Of a stretch of 5,633 bases of DNA, positions 1 through 4,422 are shown one piece after another. A program made the position numbers and the translations under genes. The notes under the pieces were generated by a model that saw nothing but the letters and a program-made list of their open reading frames with translations, was not told the DNA's origin and did not search any database. The stretch is from positions 1 to 5,633 of the forward strand of contig JBJOQC010000043.1 in the NCBI GenBank assembly GCA_046050145.1. The letters are read 5' to 3'. Each line of letters starts with the position of its first letter. Position 1 is the stretch's first letter. This DNA comes from CAYZPE01 sp046050145. Its GTDB lineage: Bacteria > Patescibacteriota > Minisyncoccia > Phycocordibacterales > CAYZPE01.

Positions 1-6
1 CTTTCG

Positions 7-14
7 AAAAGGGG
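7..14 (+). promoter_or_regulatory. Ribosome-binding site of the first small gene
   Basis: AAAAGGGG lies 4 nt before the ATG at 19. It resembles a Shine-Dalgarno core and favours that ATG over the in-frame ATG at 31, which would be 16 nt away. The frame stays open to the window edge, so a longer protein cannot be fully excluded. Confidence 0.6.
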
Positions 15-18
15 TATC

Positions 19-279
19 ATGAAAATCATCATGGTAAGATCTACGGAATTACATCCTTGGGACCAACAGCATCAGGCCGCAAGACTCGACGATATGTTTA
101 TCGGAATGCTTATTCCGGCAATCGTATCGCAACAAAAAACACCCAAGGGTGCAAACTACCTTCAAAACGAACAGGGTTACTTTGAAGTTCGAATTGAAGA
201 TGGTTATGTGAATTCCGCTCTGGGCGCTATCGCCAAGAGCGGAATGGATTTCGCAAGCGAACTCGCAAATGCCGCCTAG
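19..279 (+). CDS. Small protein of unknown function (86 aa)
   Basis: I do not recognise this protein and assign no function. It is 86 aa, soluble-looking, with no signal peptide, no membrane segment and no cysteines. Visible traits are a WDQQHQ stretch near residue 14, a hydrophobic stretch (MFIGMLIPAIV) at about residues 26-36 that is too short and interrupted for a confident membrane span, and an Ala/Gly-rich C-terminal end. Support for it being real is an AAAAGGGG ribosome-binding site at good spacing and a strong intrinsic terminator starting 19 nt after the TAG stop. The opposite-strand open frame over the same bases has neither. No promoter is visible because the window begins only 18 nt upstream, so it could be the last gene of a longer transcript. 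Confidence 0.65.
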   Translation: MKIIMVRSTELHPWDQQHQAARLDDMFIGMLIPAIVSQQKTPKGANYLQNEQGYFEVRIEDGYVNSALGAIAKSGMDFASELANAA

Positions 280-297
280 CAGTCCTCCCACCGAATC

Positions 298-324
298 GCG
301 TCGCACACCCGTGCGACGCTTTTT
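298..324 (+). terminator. Intrinsic terminator after the first small gene
   Basis: A perfect 9-bp GC-rich stem (GCGTCGCAC, 298-306, with GTGCGACGC, 311-319) closes a 4-nt loop (ACCC) and is followed at once by a T tract (TTTTTATTTTAT). This is a textbook Rho-independent terminator on the + strand and ends the 19-279 transcript. Confidence 0.92.
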
Positions 325-351
325 ATTTTATATTTTTTCCATACCACGTAT

Positions 352-379
352 TTGCTTTTTTATTAAAAAATGGTATTAT
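352..379 (+). promoter_or_regulatory. Putative sigma-70-type promoter for the 425-670 gene
   Basis: TTGCTT (352-357) resembles a -35 box and TATTAT (374-379) a -10 box, with a 16-nt spacer. A TG one base before the -10 (371-372) gives an extended -10. Transcription would start near 386, leaving a leader of about 40 nt. Placement between the preceding terminator and the strong ribosome-binding site at 414 supports it; no experimental start is known. Confidence 0.5.
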
Positions 380-413
380 ATTATTCAGATCGATCTTCAA
401 TTTTAACTCAAGC

Positions 414-420
414 AAGGAGG
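414..420 (+). promoter_or_regulatory. Consensus Shine-Dalgarno of the 425-670 gene
   Basis: AAGGAGG, a full match to the anti-Shine-Dalgarno complement, sits 4 nt before ATG 425 and fixes the start. It is much stronger than any ribosome-binding site in the minus-strand operon. Confidence 0.85.
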
Positions 421-424
421 CTTT

Positions 425-670
425 ATGCTTGACCTTTCTGAAGCTGAAATCGAAAGACTGGCAACTGAAGCTGACGAGCATTTGAGGTCAGAAAAAAAAC
501 CAGGCTGGAAAGCAGCTATCGACCTGATCATCAACAGTAATCCTCATTTGCGAAGTTTCAGACGTACAGTCACCTCTCTCGTTTCGAAGAAGCTACATGA
601 AATGAAGAAGGGGCAACTAGAATTACCTTTCGTTCAAGAACAAAAGGTAGTGCATTGGTGGGAACACTAA
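425..670 (+). CDS. Small helical protein of unknown function with a possible clamp-binding motif (81 aa)
   Basis: I do not recognise a family. The 81-aa protein looks mostly helical: an acidic amphipathic segment at about residues 3-22 (LSEAEIERLATEADEHL), a turn at KPGW (25-28), then more basic helices at about 29-60 that include SFRRTVTSLVSKKLHEM. After KKG comes QLELPF (residues 64-69, bases 614-631), then a polar tail ending in HWWEH. QLELPF fits the bacterial sliding-clamp (DnaN) binding consensus of the QLxLF / QLSLPL type, as known from Hda and other clamp partners. The flexible C-terminal position after the helices is typical of such peptides. A role at the replication fork or in DNA repair is therefore a hypothesis only. 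The gene has its own promoter, a perfect Shine-Dalgarno and a terminator, so it appears to be a monocistronic, well-translated unit. It has no signal peptide or membrane segment. Confidence 0.8.
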   Translation: MLDLSEAEIERLATEADEHLRSEKKPGWKAAIDLIINSNPHLRSFRRTVTSLVSKKLHEMKKGQLELPFVQEQKVVHWWEH

Positions 671-689
671 ACCATTTCCCCTCCCCACG

Positions 690-715
690 AACCCAACCGT
701 AAGGCTGGGTTTTTT
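690..715 (+). terminator. Intrinsic terminator after the 425-670 gene
   Basis: AACCCAACC (690-698) pairs with GGCTGGGTT (703-711), 9 positions with one A-C mismatch, around a GTAA loop, and runs into a T tract (710-715). It starts 19 nt after the stop codon. Confidence 0.88.
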
Positions 716-716
716 C

Positions 717-745
717 TTGCCACTTAATTCTTTATTCTGTATTCT
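717..745 (+). promoter_or_regulatory. Putative promoter of tRNA-Glu
   Basis: TTGCCA (717-722) as -35 and TATTCT (740-745) as -10 are separated by 17 nt. They predict a start at about 751-753, a few bases before the mature tRNA 5' end at 756, as expected for a tRNA gene. The -35 begins right after the T tract of the preceding terminator, and the -10 lies inside the heptad array. The -10 matches the TATAAT consensus at only four of six positions. Confidence 0.5.
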
Positions 746-754
746 TCATTGTAC
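727..754 (+). repeat. Heptanucleotide array, four ATTCTNN-like units before the tRNA
   Basis: The spacer reads as consecutive 7-mers ATTCTTT, ATTCTGT, ATTCTTC, ATTGTAC with no phase slip, ending one base before the tRNA. The same heptad with the same orientation occurs at 1041-1075 and 2370-2404. The array overlaps the predicted -10 box of the tRNA promoter. Confidence 0.7.
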
Positions 755-755
755 T

Positions 756-827
756 GGCCCTATCGTCTAACGGTTAGGACGGAGCCTTCTCAAGGCTCAA
801 ATCGGGGTTCGATTCCCCGTAGGGTCA
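756..827 (+). tRNA. tRNA-Glu (anticodon CTC)
   Basis: A complete cloverleaf can be drawn. The acceptor stem is GGCCCTA (756-762) with TAGGGTC (820-826), including one G-U pair. The D arm is GTCT/GGAC. The anticodon stem is GAGCC (782-786) with GGCTC (794-798) around loop TTCTCAA, which puts CTC at positions 34-36 and so reads GAG (Glu). The variable loop is 4 nt, and the T arm is CGGGG TTCGATT CCCCG (803-819). The discriminator is A827. The next bases are CAT, so CCA is not encoded and must be added by the CCA-adding enzyme. Its own promoter lies just upstream and a very stable terminator begins 4 nt downstream. Confidence 0.97.
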
Positions 828-829
828 CA
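809..829 (+). repeat. Direct repeat, copy 1: 3' end of tRNA-Glu
   Basis: These 21 bases (from the T loop through the discriminator and two bases beyond) are repeated without mismatch at 963-983, 154 bp downstream. Integrating elements that use a tRNA 3' end as attachment site leave exactly this arrangement. This copy is within the functional tRNA. Confidence 0.85.
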
Positions 830-830
830 T

Positions 831-871
831 GAAATAAAATCGCCCCAGCTTGCCTGGGGTGGTTTTATTTT
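831..871 (+). terminator. Very stable terminator hairpin after tRNA-Glu, probably bidirectional
   Basis: Bases 832-848 pair continuously with 854-870: 17 pairs, of which two are G-U, around the loop CTTGC. The GC core is CCCCAG/CTGGGG; the outer half is A-rich on the left and T-rich on the right. The T-rich arm follows the core on either strand, so the hairpin can stop the tRNA transcript and also any read-through from the convergent minus-strand operon. Confidence 0.88.
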
Positions 872-878
872 AAGTCCA

Positions 879-889
879 GGGGAATCGAA
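879..889 (-). repeat. Inverted copy of the tRNA T-arm core
   Basis: GGGGAATCGAA is the exact reverse complement of TTCGATTCCCC at 808-818 in the tRNA. Ten of the eleven bases also complement 963-972. It lies within the suspected insertion scar. Because the T-arm core is nearly universal in tRNAs, it could derive from any tRNA gene in reverse orientation. Confidence 0.6.
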
Positions 890-962
890 GCCTGTTTGAG
901 ATATTTTTGAGTACGGAGTATACGAAAAAAATATCCGAACATGGGTACTGATCCTGTAAGGA

Positions 963-983
963 TCGATTCCCCGTAGGGTCACA
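963..983 (+). repeat. Direct repeat, copy 2: orphan tRNA-Glu 3' end
   Basis: It is identical over 21 bases to 809-829 and includes the 3' acceptor strand TAGGGTC. No matching 5' half precedes it: the bases 7-mer by 7-mer upstream do not complement this strand, so it is not a second functional tRNA. It is a candidate attR-like site. A separate terminator-like hairpin lies just downstream, as if this were the original end of the tRNA gene. Confidence 0.85.
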
Positions 984-1008
984 ATCAGATACTCGCTCGA
1001 AAAGTAGC

Positions 1009-1039
1009 ACCGCGCGCTGACGCGCCGAGGTATTTTTTT
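1009..1039 (+). terminator. Imperfect terminator-like hairpin after the second tRNA-end copy
   Basis: GCGCG (1012-1016) pairs with CGCGC (1021-1025) around CTGA. ACC (1009-1011) can add three pairs with GGT (1029-1031) across a 3-nt bulge, and a run of seven T follows (1033-1039). This suits + strand termination. On the minus strand, only a weak T-rich stretch follows, so it is a poor but possible end for the murF operon. Confidence 0.5.
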
Positions 1040-1040
1040 A

Positions 1041-1075
1041 ATTCCAAATTCCTAATTCTATATTCTAAAGTCTAG
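1041..1075 (+). repeat. Heptanucleotide array at the murF 3' end, five units
   Basis: Consecutive 7-mers are ATTCCAA, ATTCCTA, ATTCTAT, ATTCTAA and AGTCTAG, without phase slip. The last unit contains the murF stop codon (1072-1074 read on the minus strand). It shares the 12-mer ATTCCTAATTCT with the array between ftsI and murF. Confidence 0.7.
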
Positions 1076-2361
1076 CGTTTGCTCCATTCTTCGTCCTGTC
1101 TCACCAAAAGCTCTTGGGCTCGCTCAGGTTCTCCAAGAAGTATCTTTGTCACCTTTTCCATACGAACACCTTGTGAACCCTTTATAAGTATCAAATCCCC
1201 TTTCTCAACCTTATTTTGTATAAAATCACCTGCTTCAATTGAGGTTTCAAATGACACAACCTTGCGCTTACCCATACGAGCTTTGAGTGCACCCTCTGCA
1301 AAAAACTTACCCCTTATACCCACAGTAACCAAAGTATCACATATCTTCGCAAGCTTCTTTCCAAGTCTCTTATGTTCTTCTATTGAAAATTTTCCAAGTT
1401 CAAGCATGTCACCTAAAATTGCAATCTTTTTTCCAGTACACACCGCCATTTCAAGTGTATTAAGTGCTTCTTCGAGAGCGATCGGCGAAGAGTTGTAACT
1501 GTCATCAATGAGGATTGAACCATTCTTCCCTTTTATAATATTCATTCTCCCTCGAGGAGGCACATACGAAGCAAGAGCTTGACCCACCTTCACAGGATTC
1601 AAACCCTGACTCATAGCAACTGCAAATGCACCTAGCACTGGATACATATGATGACTGCCGAGAATACCTCCAACCGATACAGGCATACAATTACCTTGAT
1701 AATCAACCTTAAATGTTATTCCTGATACGTTTCCACCTTCATACACAAGATGAAACTCAGAACCTCGCACAGTGGCAGGCGCGAGACTTCCATACGTCAA
1801 AGGTTTTATAAATGACTCCTTTGCATAAGACATTACATCAGCATCATCTGCATTCAAAACTAAAAAACCGTCTTTTTTCAGTGCTTTTACCAAGTATCCC
1901 TTTTCTTTTACAACCTCATCTTTTGAACCAAAAAATTCAACATGGACTGGCACTGCACTAAATCGAGTAACAACCACCACATCCGGATGAAGCCATGTAG
2001 AAATTTTTTGTATATCTCCTGGCCTATCTGCTCCAACCTCAAGCACAAGCCACTTTGGATAAGCAGGTGAATATACAATAAGTTGTAAACCTTTGAGAAT
2101 ATTTTGAATCCACATCACAGGGTTATTCCAAGCATTTGGAAGACCAAGAATTGTAAGAGGAACACCAACATCACTATTAAAACTTTTTTCACTTTTACGA
2201 ACAAAGAAAAATTGAGAAAGTGCTGTGTAGACAGCATCTTTTGTGGAGGTTTTTCCAACATTTCCAGTCACTGCAACAATTTTTGGCTTATATCTCCAAA
2301 GTACTGCCCGAGCTTCAAGCTCAAGAATTTTTACTATTACTTTTTTAAAATATGCTTTCAT
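1072..2361 (-). CDS. murF: MurF-type ligase lacking the N-terminal domain (UDP-MurNAc-tripeptide:D-Ala-D-Ala ligase)
   Basis: Cytoplasmic ATP-dependent ligase of the Mur family, expected to join D-Ala-D-Ala to the UDP-MurNAc-tripeptide in peptidoglycan synthesis. Visible motifs in the 429-aa product are the P-loop TGNVGKTST (32-40); LEVGADRPGDI (107-117), equivalent to the Glu-containing E(L/M)GA...GEI of MurF; VHVEFFGS (139-146); and EKG with Lys154 at the position of the carbamylated lysine. NADD (170-173), GSHHMYP (235-241), RGRM (270-273), DDSYNSSP (286-293), LGDMLELG (316-323) and KGSQGVRME (394-402) continue the family pattern. In E. coli MurF the P-loop lies about 70 residues further in, so the UDP-substrate-binding first domain is missing and replaced by a short helix. 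There is also an insertion at about 77-102 and a charged tail. It is the last gene of the operon, 44 nt after ftsI, with only a weak AGGA before the ATG. Another Mur-family ligase role is the main alternative. Confidence 0.88.
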   Translation of the reverse strand: MKAYFKKVIVKILELEARAVLWRYKPKIVAVTGNVGKTSTKDAVYTALSQFFFVRKSEKSFNSDVGVPLTILGLPNAWNNPVMWIQNILKGLQLIVYSPAYPKWLVLEVGADRPGDIQKISTWLHPDVVVVTRFSAVPVHVEFFGSKDEVVKEKGYLVKALKKDGFLVLNADDADVMSYAKESFIKPLTYGSLAPATVRGSEFHLVYEGGNVSGITFKVDYQGNCMPVSVGGILGSHHMYPVLGAFAVAMSQGLNPVKVGQALASYVPPRGRMNIIKGKNGSILIDDSYNSSPIALEEALNTLEMAVCTGKKIAILGDMLELGKFSIEEHKRLGKKLAKICDTLVTVGIRGKFFAEGALKARMGKRKVVSFETSIEAGDFIQNKVEKGDLILIKGSQGVRMEKVTKILLGEPERAQELLVRQDEEWSKR

Positions 2362-2369
2362 TTTTATTT

Positions 2370-2404
2370 ATTCCTAATTCTTACTTCTTAAATCTTAATT
2401 CTAT
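2370..2404 (+). repeat. Heptanucleotide array filling the ftsI-murF spacer, five units
   Basis: Consecutive 7-mers are ATTCCTA, ATTCTTA, CTTCTTA, AATCTTA and ATTCTAT, without phase slip. They occupy nearly the whole 44-nt spacer. In transcript sense (minus strand) the unit reads NNAGAAT and lies just upstream of the murF start, so it forms part of the mRNA leader of murF and leaves no good Shine-Dalgarno there. Confidence 0.75.
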
Positions 2405-2405
2405 T

Positions 2406-4112
2406 TCAGCGATCCGGTGGTATTTCATAATGATGTATCAAAAACTGTGTTATGTCAGCAAAAGACTGAGTGAGAGTCTCTGATGCATATTCAACTTTTT
2501 TTGGATATACCGTATACAAAAAGACTATGAACTGAGGATCGTATGCCGGAAAATAGCCAAAAAATGAATGTAGAAATCTGTCGGTATAATATCCACCTCC
2601 TTCAGGTTTTGCAATCTGAGCAGTTCCTGTCTTTGCAGCAACGCTGTATCGAGGATTTTTTATTTTTCCATTAAGGAGCGCTGTATCAACTACCGACACA
2701 AGCATACGAGTCACCTCTTCTGCAGTTTCTTTTTTAAAGACAGGCTTTGGAGGTAAGGTTGATATTTCTTTTGAAACACCTACTGAATAGTGAATTTCTT
2801 TTGCAATATGAGGAGACGGGAGCGAACCACCATTTGCAAGCGTCGAGAGTGCTCGTACAGTACCAATAGGAGTTAGAGCAATACCTTGTCCATATGAAGC
2901 TGTTGCATACTCGATATCACGCGTACTATCGAGGTTGTCGATAAGACCTCGTGTCTCATTTGGAAGATCTATACCGGTCTCTTCTCCCATATCAAGTGAT
3001 TTAAAATAGTCAGCAAATGCTTTATTTCCAAGCTTACTTACAACGAATGCAACACCTGTATTCAATGATTTACTAAGAACTGTTTGCATGTCCACAACCC
3101 CTCGTCCCTTTCCATCATAGTTTGAAATACGAGCAGTATTCAAAACCAAAAAACCCTCATCTTTGTATGTGGTCTTAGAAGTAATAACTCCTGCATCAAT
3201 TCCAGAAGCAACAGTGAGCGGCTTAATGATCGAACCCATCTCGTAAACACTCTCAACAAGAGGGTTGCCAAAACTCAAGACCTCACTTGCCTCCAGAGCA
3301 TTTGGATTGAAGGTAGGATTCACTGCCATTGCTACCACCTCACCTGTCTTTGGATCCATCACAATTCCACCAGAAAATTCTGACGACCATGTATCAGTAA
3401 TCTCTTCAAGCTTCTTTTCCAAAAACATCTGTGTTCCAAATTCAATTGAAGTCACAATATTTCCCTCAAGTGGTTTTTCTTTAAAAAGAGTTTCTTTAAT
3501 ATTGGTAAATATTTCAGCAAAAAAGTTTTGATAGCTGTCTGTTGTATCGCGTACAAGAACATCTTCGTAATACCGCTCGAGACCATACCGGCCCGCATAC
3601 TCATCTTCTTTGAAAGCAACAATTCCTACAGTATTAGAAGCCATCTTTTCAGCTGGATAAAATCTGCAATTATCTTTTTGAACAATAATCCCTTTGATAC
3701 CAAGAGCTTGTATAGCTTCAGCTTCTTTTGTCTCTACTTTTTTTGCTATTTCTTCGTATGGATCACCCGCCTTCAGTGCACGCTCGAGAAAATATTCTTT
3801 TTCTATAGAAAGAAATGGTGATATCTTTTCCCATACATCTAAAGGGTTCTCTAAAGTATTTGGATTTACCGCAATTACAAAACAAGCCTTAAGTGTAGCT
3901 GCTGTAAATAGTTGACCGTCTTTGTGTGTAAAAAAAATAGACCCTCGACTAAAAAGAGAGGTGCTTGGTTTGCTGTATTGTCGATCTGCTTTTGCGCTAT
4001 ATTCTTCACCAGACACAATCTGCACAAAATAAAGCTTACCTACAAGTATCAGAGCAAAAATAATGATACACGCCGACAAGAACTGAACCCGTGCCGTGAA
4101 TCGCGCTTTCAT
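2406..4112 (-). CDS. ftsI: Class B penicillin-binding protein, septal transpeptidase FtsI (PBP3-like)
   Basis: Membrane-anchored DD-transpeptidase that cross-links peptidoglycan, here probably at the division septum. The 568-aa protein has a single N-terminal membrane anchor (about 10-32, FLSACIIIFALILVGKLYF) after a short basic segment. A PBP dimerisation-type domain spans about 50-215, and the transpeptidase domain about 245-560. All three active-site motifs are present: SIIK with nucleophile Ser294 and Lys297, SLN (349-351), and KTG (494-496, in AAKTGTAQ). GGIVMDPKTGEVVAMA (248-263) and YGQGIALTP (407-415) are also typical. The usual RGxIxDRNG motif near the anchor is degenerate (RGSIFFTHKDG, 56-66). 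It starts 6 nt after the ftsL-like stop with no clear Shine-Dalgarno, which suggests translational coupling. Position after rsmH and ftsL argues for FtsI rather than the elongation PBP2. Confidence 0.94.
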   Translation of the reverse strand: MKARFTARVQFLSACIIIFALILVGKLYFVQIVSGEEYSAKADRQYSKPSTSLFSRGSIFFTHKDGQLFTAATLKACFVIAVNPNTLENPLDVWEKISPFLSIEKEYFLERALKAGDPYEEIAKKVETKEAEAIQALGIKGIIVQKDNCRFYPAEKMASNTVGIVAFKEDEYAGRYGLERYYEDVLVRDTTDSYQNFFAEIFTNIKETLFKEKPLEGNIVTSIEFGTQMFLEKKLEEITDTWSSEFSGGIVMDPKTGEVVAMAVNPTFNPNALEASEVLSFGNPLVESVYEMGSIIKPLTVASGIDAGVITSKTTYKDEGFLVLNTARISNYDGKGRGVVDMQTVLSKSLNTGVAFVVSKLGNKAFADYFKSLDMGEETGIDLPNETRGLIDNLDSTRDIEYATASYGQGIALTPIGTVRALSTLANGGSLPSPHIAKEIHYSVGVSKEISTLPPKPVFKKETAEEVTRMLVSVVDTALLNGKIKNPRYSVAAKTGTAQIAKPEGGGYYTDRFLHSFFGYFPAYDPQFIVFLYTVYPKKVEYASETLTQSFADITQFLIHHYEIPPDR

Positions 4113-4118
4113 ACGAGA

Positions 4119-4421
4119 TTATCTACTGAATGAAACTGATTGCTTTTTTGAAACGAATGTTGGATTGAGAACCTCTGAAAAACCACGTGAAGTAGCAAAA
4201 ACCATATCAATATGTTGAGTCTTAGACACATAATCAGACTCGAGAGATGCAATAGTAGAGCCAAATTCAGTAATTTGTTTTTCAAAACCCTGTCGTGCTA
4301 CTACATTTCTCACTGTTTCATTTACAAAAAACATATAAAGTCCTGCCAAAAAAACAATTCCTGAAATCAGTGTCCAGAAGAGTATTCGTGATGTATTGTA
4401 TGTGAGTGTAATGCTTTTCAT
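4119..4421 (-). CDS. ftsL: FtsL-like bitopic membrane protein
   Basis: A 100-aa protein with a short N-terminal cytoplasmic segment, one hydrophobic span at about residues 12-33 (RILFWTLISGIVFLAGLYMFF), and an outer segment at about 38-70 with heptad-like hydrophobic spacing that could form a coiled coil. FtsL sequences are barely conserved. The assignment rests on size, topology and position between rsmH and ftsI, where ftsL sits in most dcw clusters. FtsL normally pairs with FtsB/DivIC and activates the FtsWI synthase. The ATG follows the rsmH stop after one base (TAA-T-ATG), so translation is likely coupled; only a weak purine stretch (GAGAAAA) precedes it. It could instead be an unrelated small membrane protein, but the context makes that less likely. 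Confidence 0.72.
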   Translation of the reverse strand: MKSITLTYNTSRILFWTLISGIVFLAGLYMFFVNETVRNVVARQGFEKQITEFGSTIASLESDYVSKTQHIDMVFATSRGFSEVLNPTFVSKKQSVSFSR

Positions 4422-4422
4422 A

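Larger units (their letters stand above)
830..983. other. Possible insertion scar at the tRNA-Glu 3' end
   Basis: This 154-bp segment is bounded on the left by the tRNA and on the right by an exact 21-bp copy of the tRNA end. It holds the strong terminator hairpin, an inverted copy of the T-arm core (879-889), an AT-rich dyad (GATATTTTT at 900-908 with AAAAATATC at 927-935), and a small hairpin GATCC-TGTAA-GGATC (950-964) abutting the repeat. No convincing protein is encoded; the minus-strand open frame here is antisense tRNA sequence. I read it as a remnant of an element that integrated at the tRNA, or as a degenerate tandem duplication. No integrase gene is visible. Confidence 0.45.

Noticed and set aside
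49..306. Minus-strand open frame opposite the first small gene
   Set aside because: It starts inside the terminator stem, has no Shine-Dalgarno, and has a Cys-rich composition typical of a shadow frame. The + strand frame has both start and stop signals.
910..981. A second tRNA gene ending at the 963-983 repeat
   Set aside because: No 5' acceptor strand complementary to TAGGGTC and no D or anticodon arm can be found. GATCC-TGTAA-GGATC has a 5-nt loop, and the 5' T-stem strand is missing.
797..982. Minus-strand open frame (61 codons) ending in GNRTPI
   Set aside because: It is read antisense through the tRNA-Glu end and its repeat. The DPTGNRTPI ending is the usual artefact of translating antisense tRNA sequence, and it has no ribosome-binding site.
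832..1039. CRISPR array or riboswitch in the tRNA downstream region
   Set aside because: Only two direct copies of a tRNA-derived sequence exist, with no regular spacers. The hairpins are explained as terminators, and there is no downstream + strand gene to control.
2406..2408. UGA read as glycine (SR1/Gracilibacteria code)
   Set aside because: ftsI ends at this UGA at the normal family length. No gene here has an in-frame UGA, so the standard bacterial code suffices.
1079..4133. Several + strand open frames of 73-139 codons across murF and ftsI
   Set aside because: They lie antisense to well-conserved coding sequence, have Ser/Phe/Ile-rich shadow composition, and lack ribosome-binding sites.
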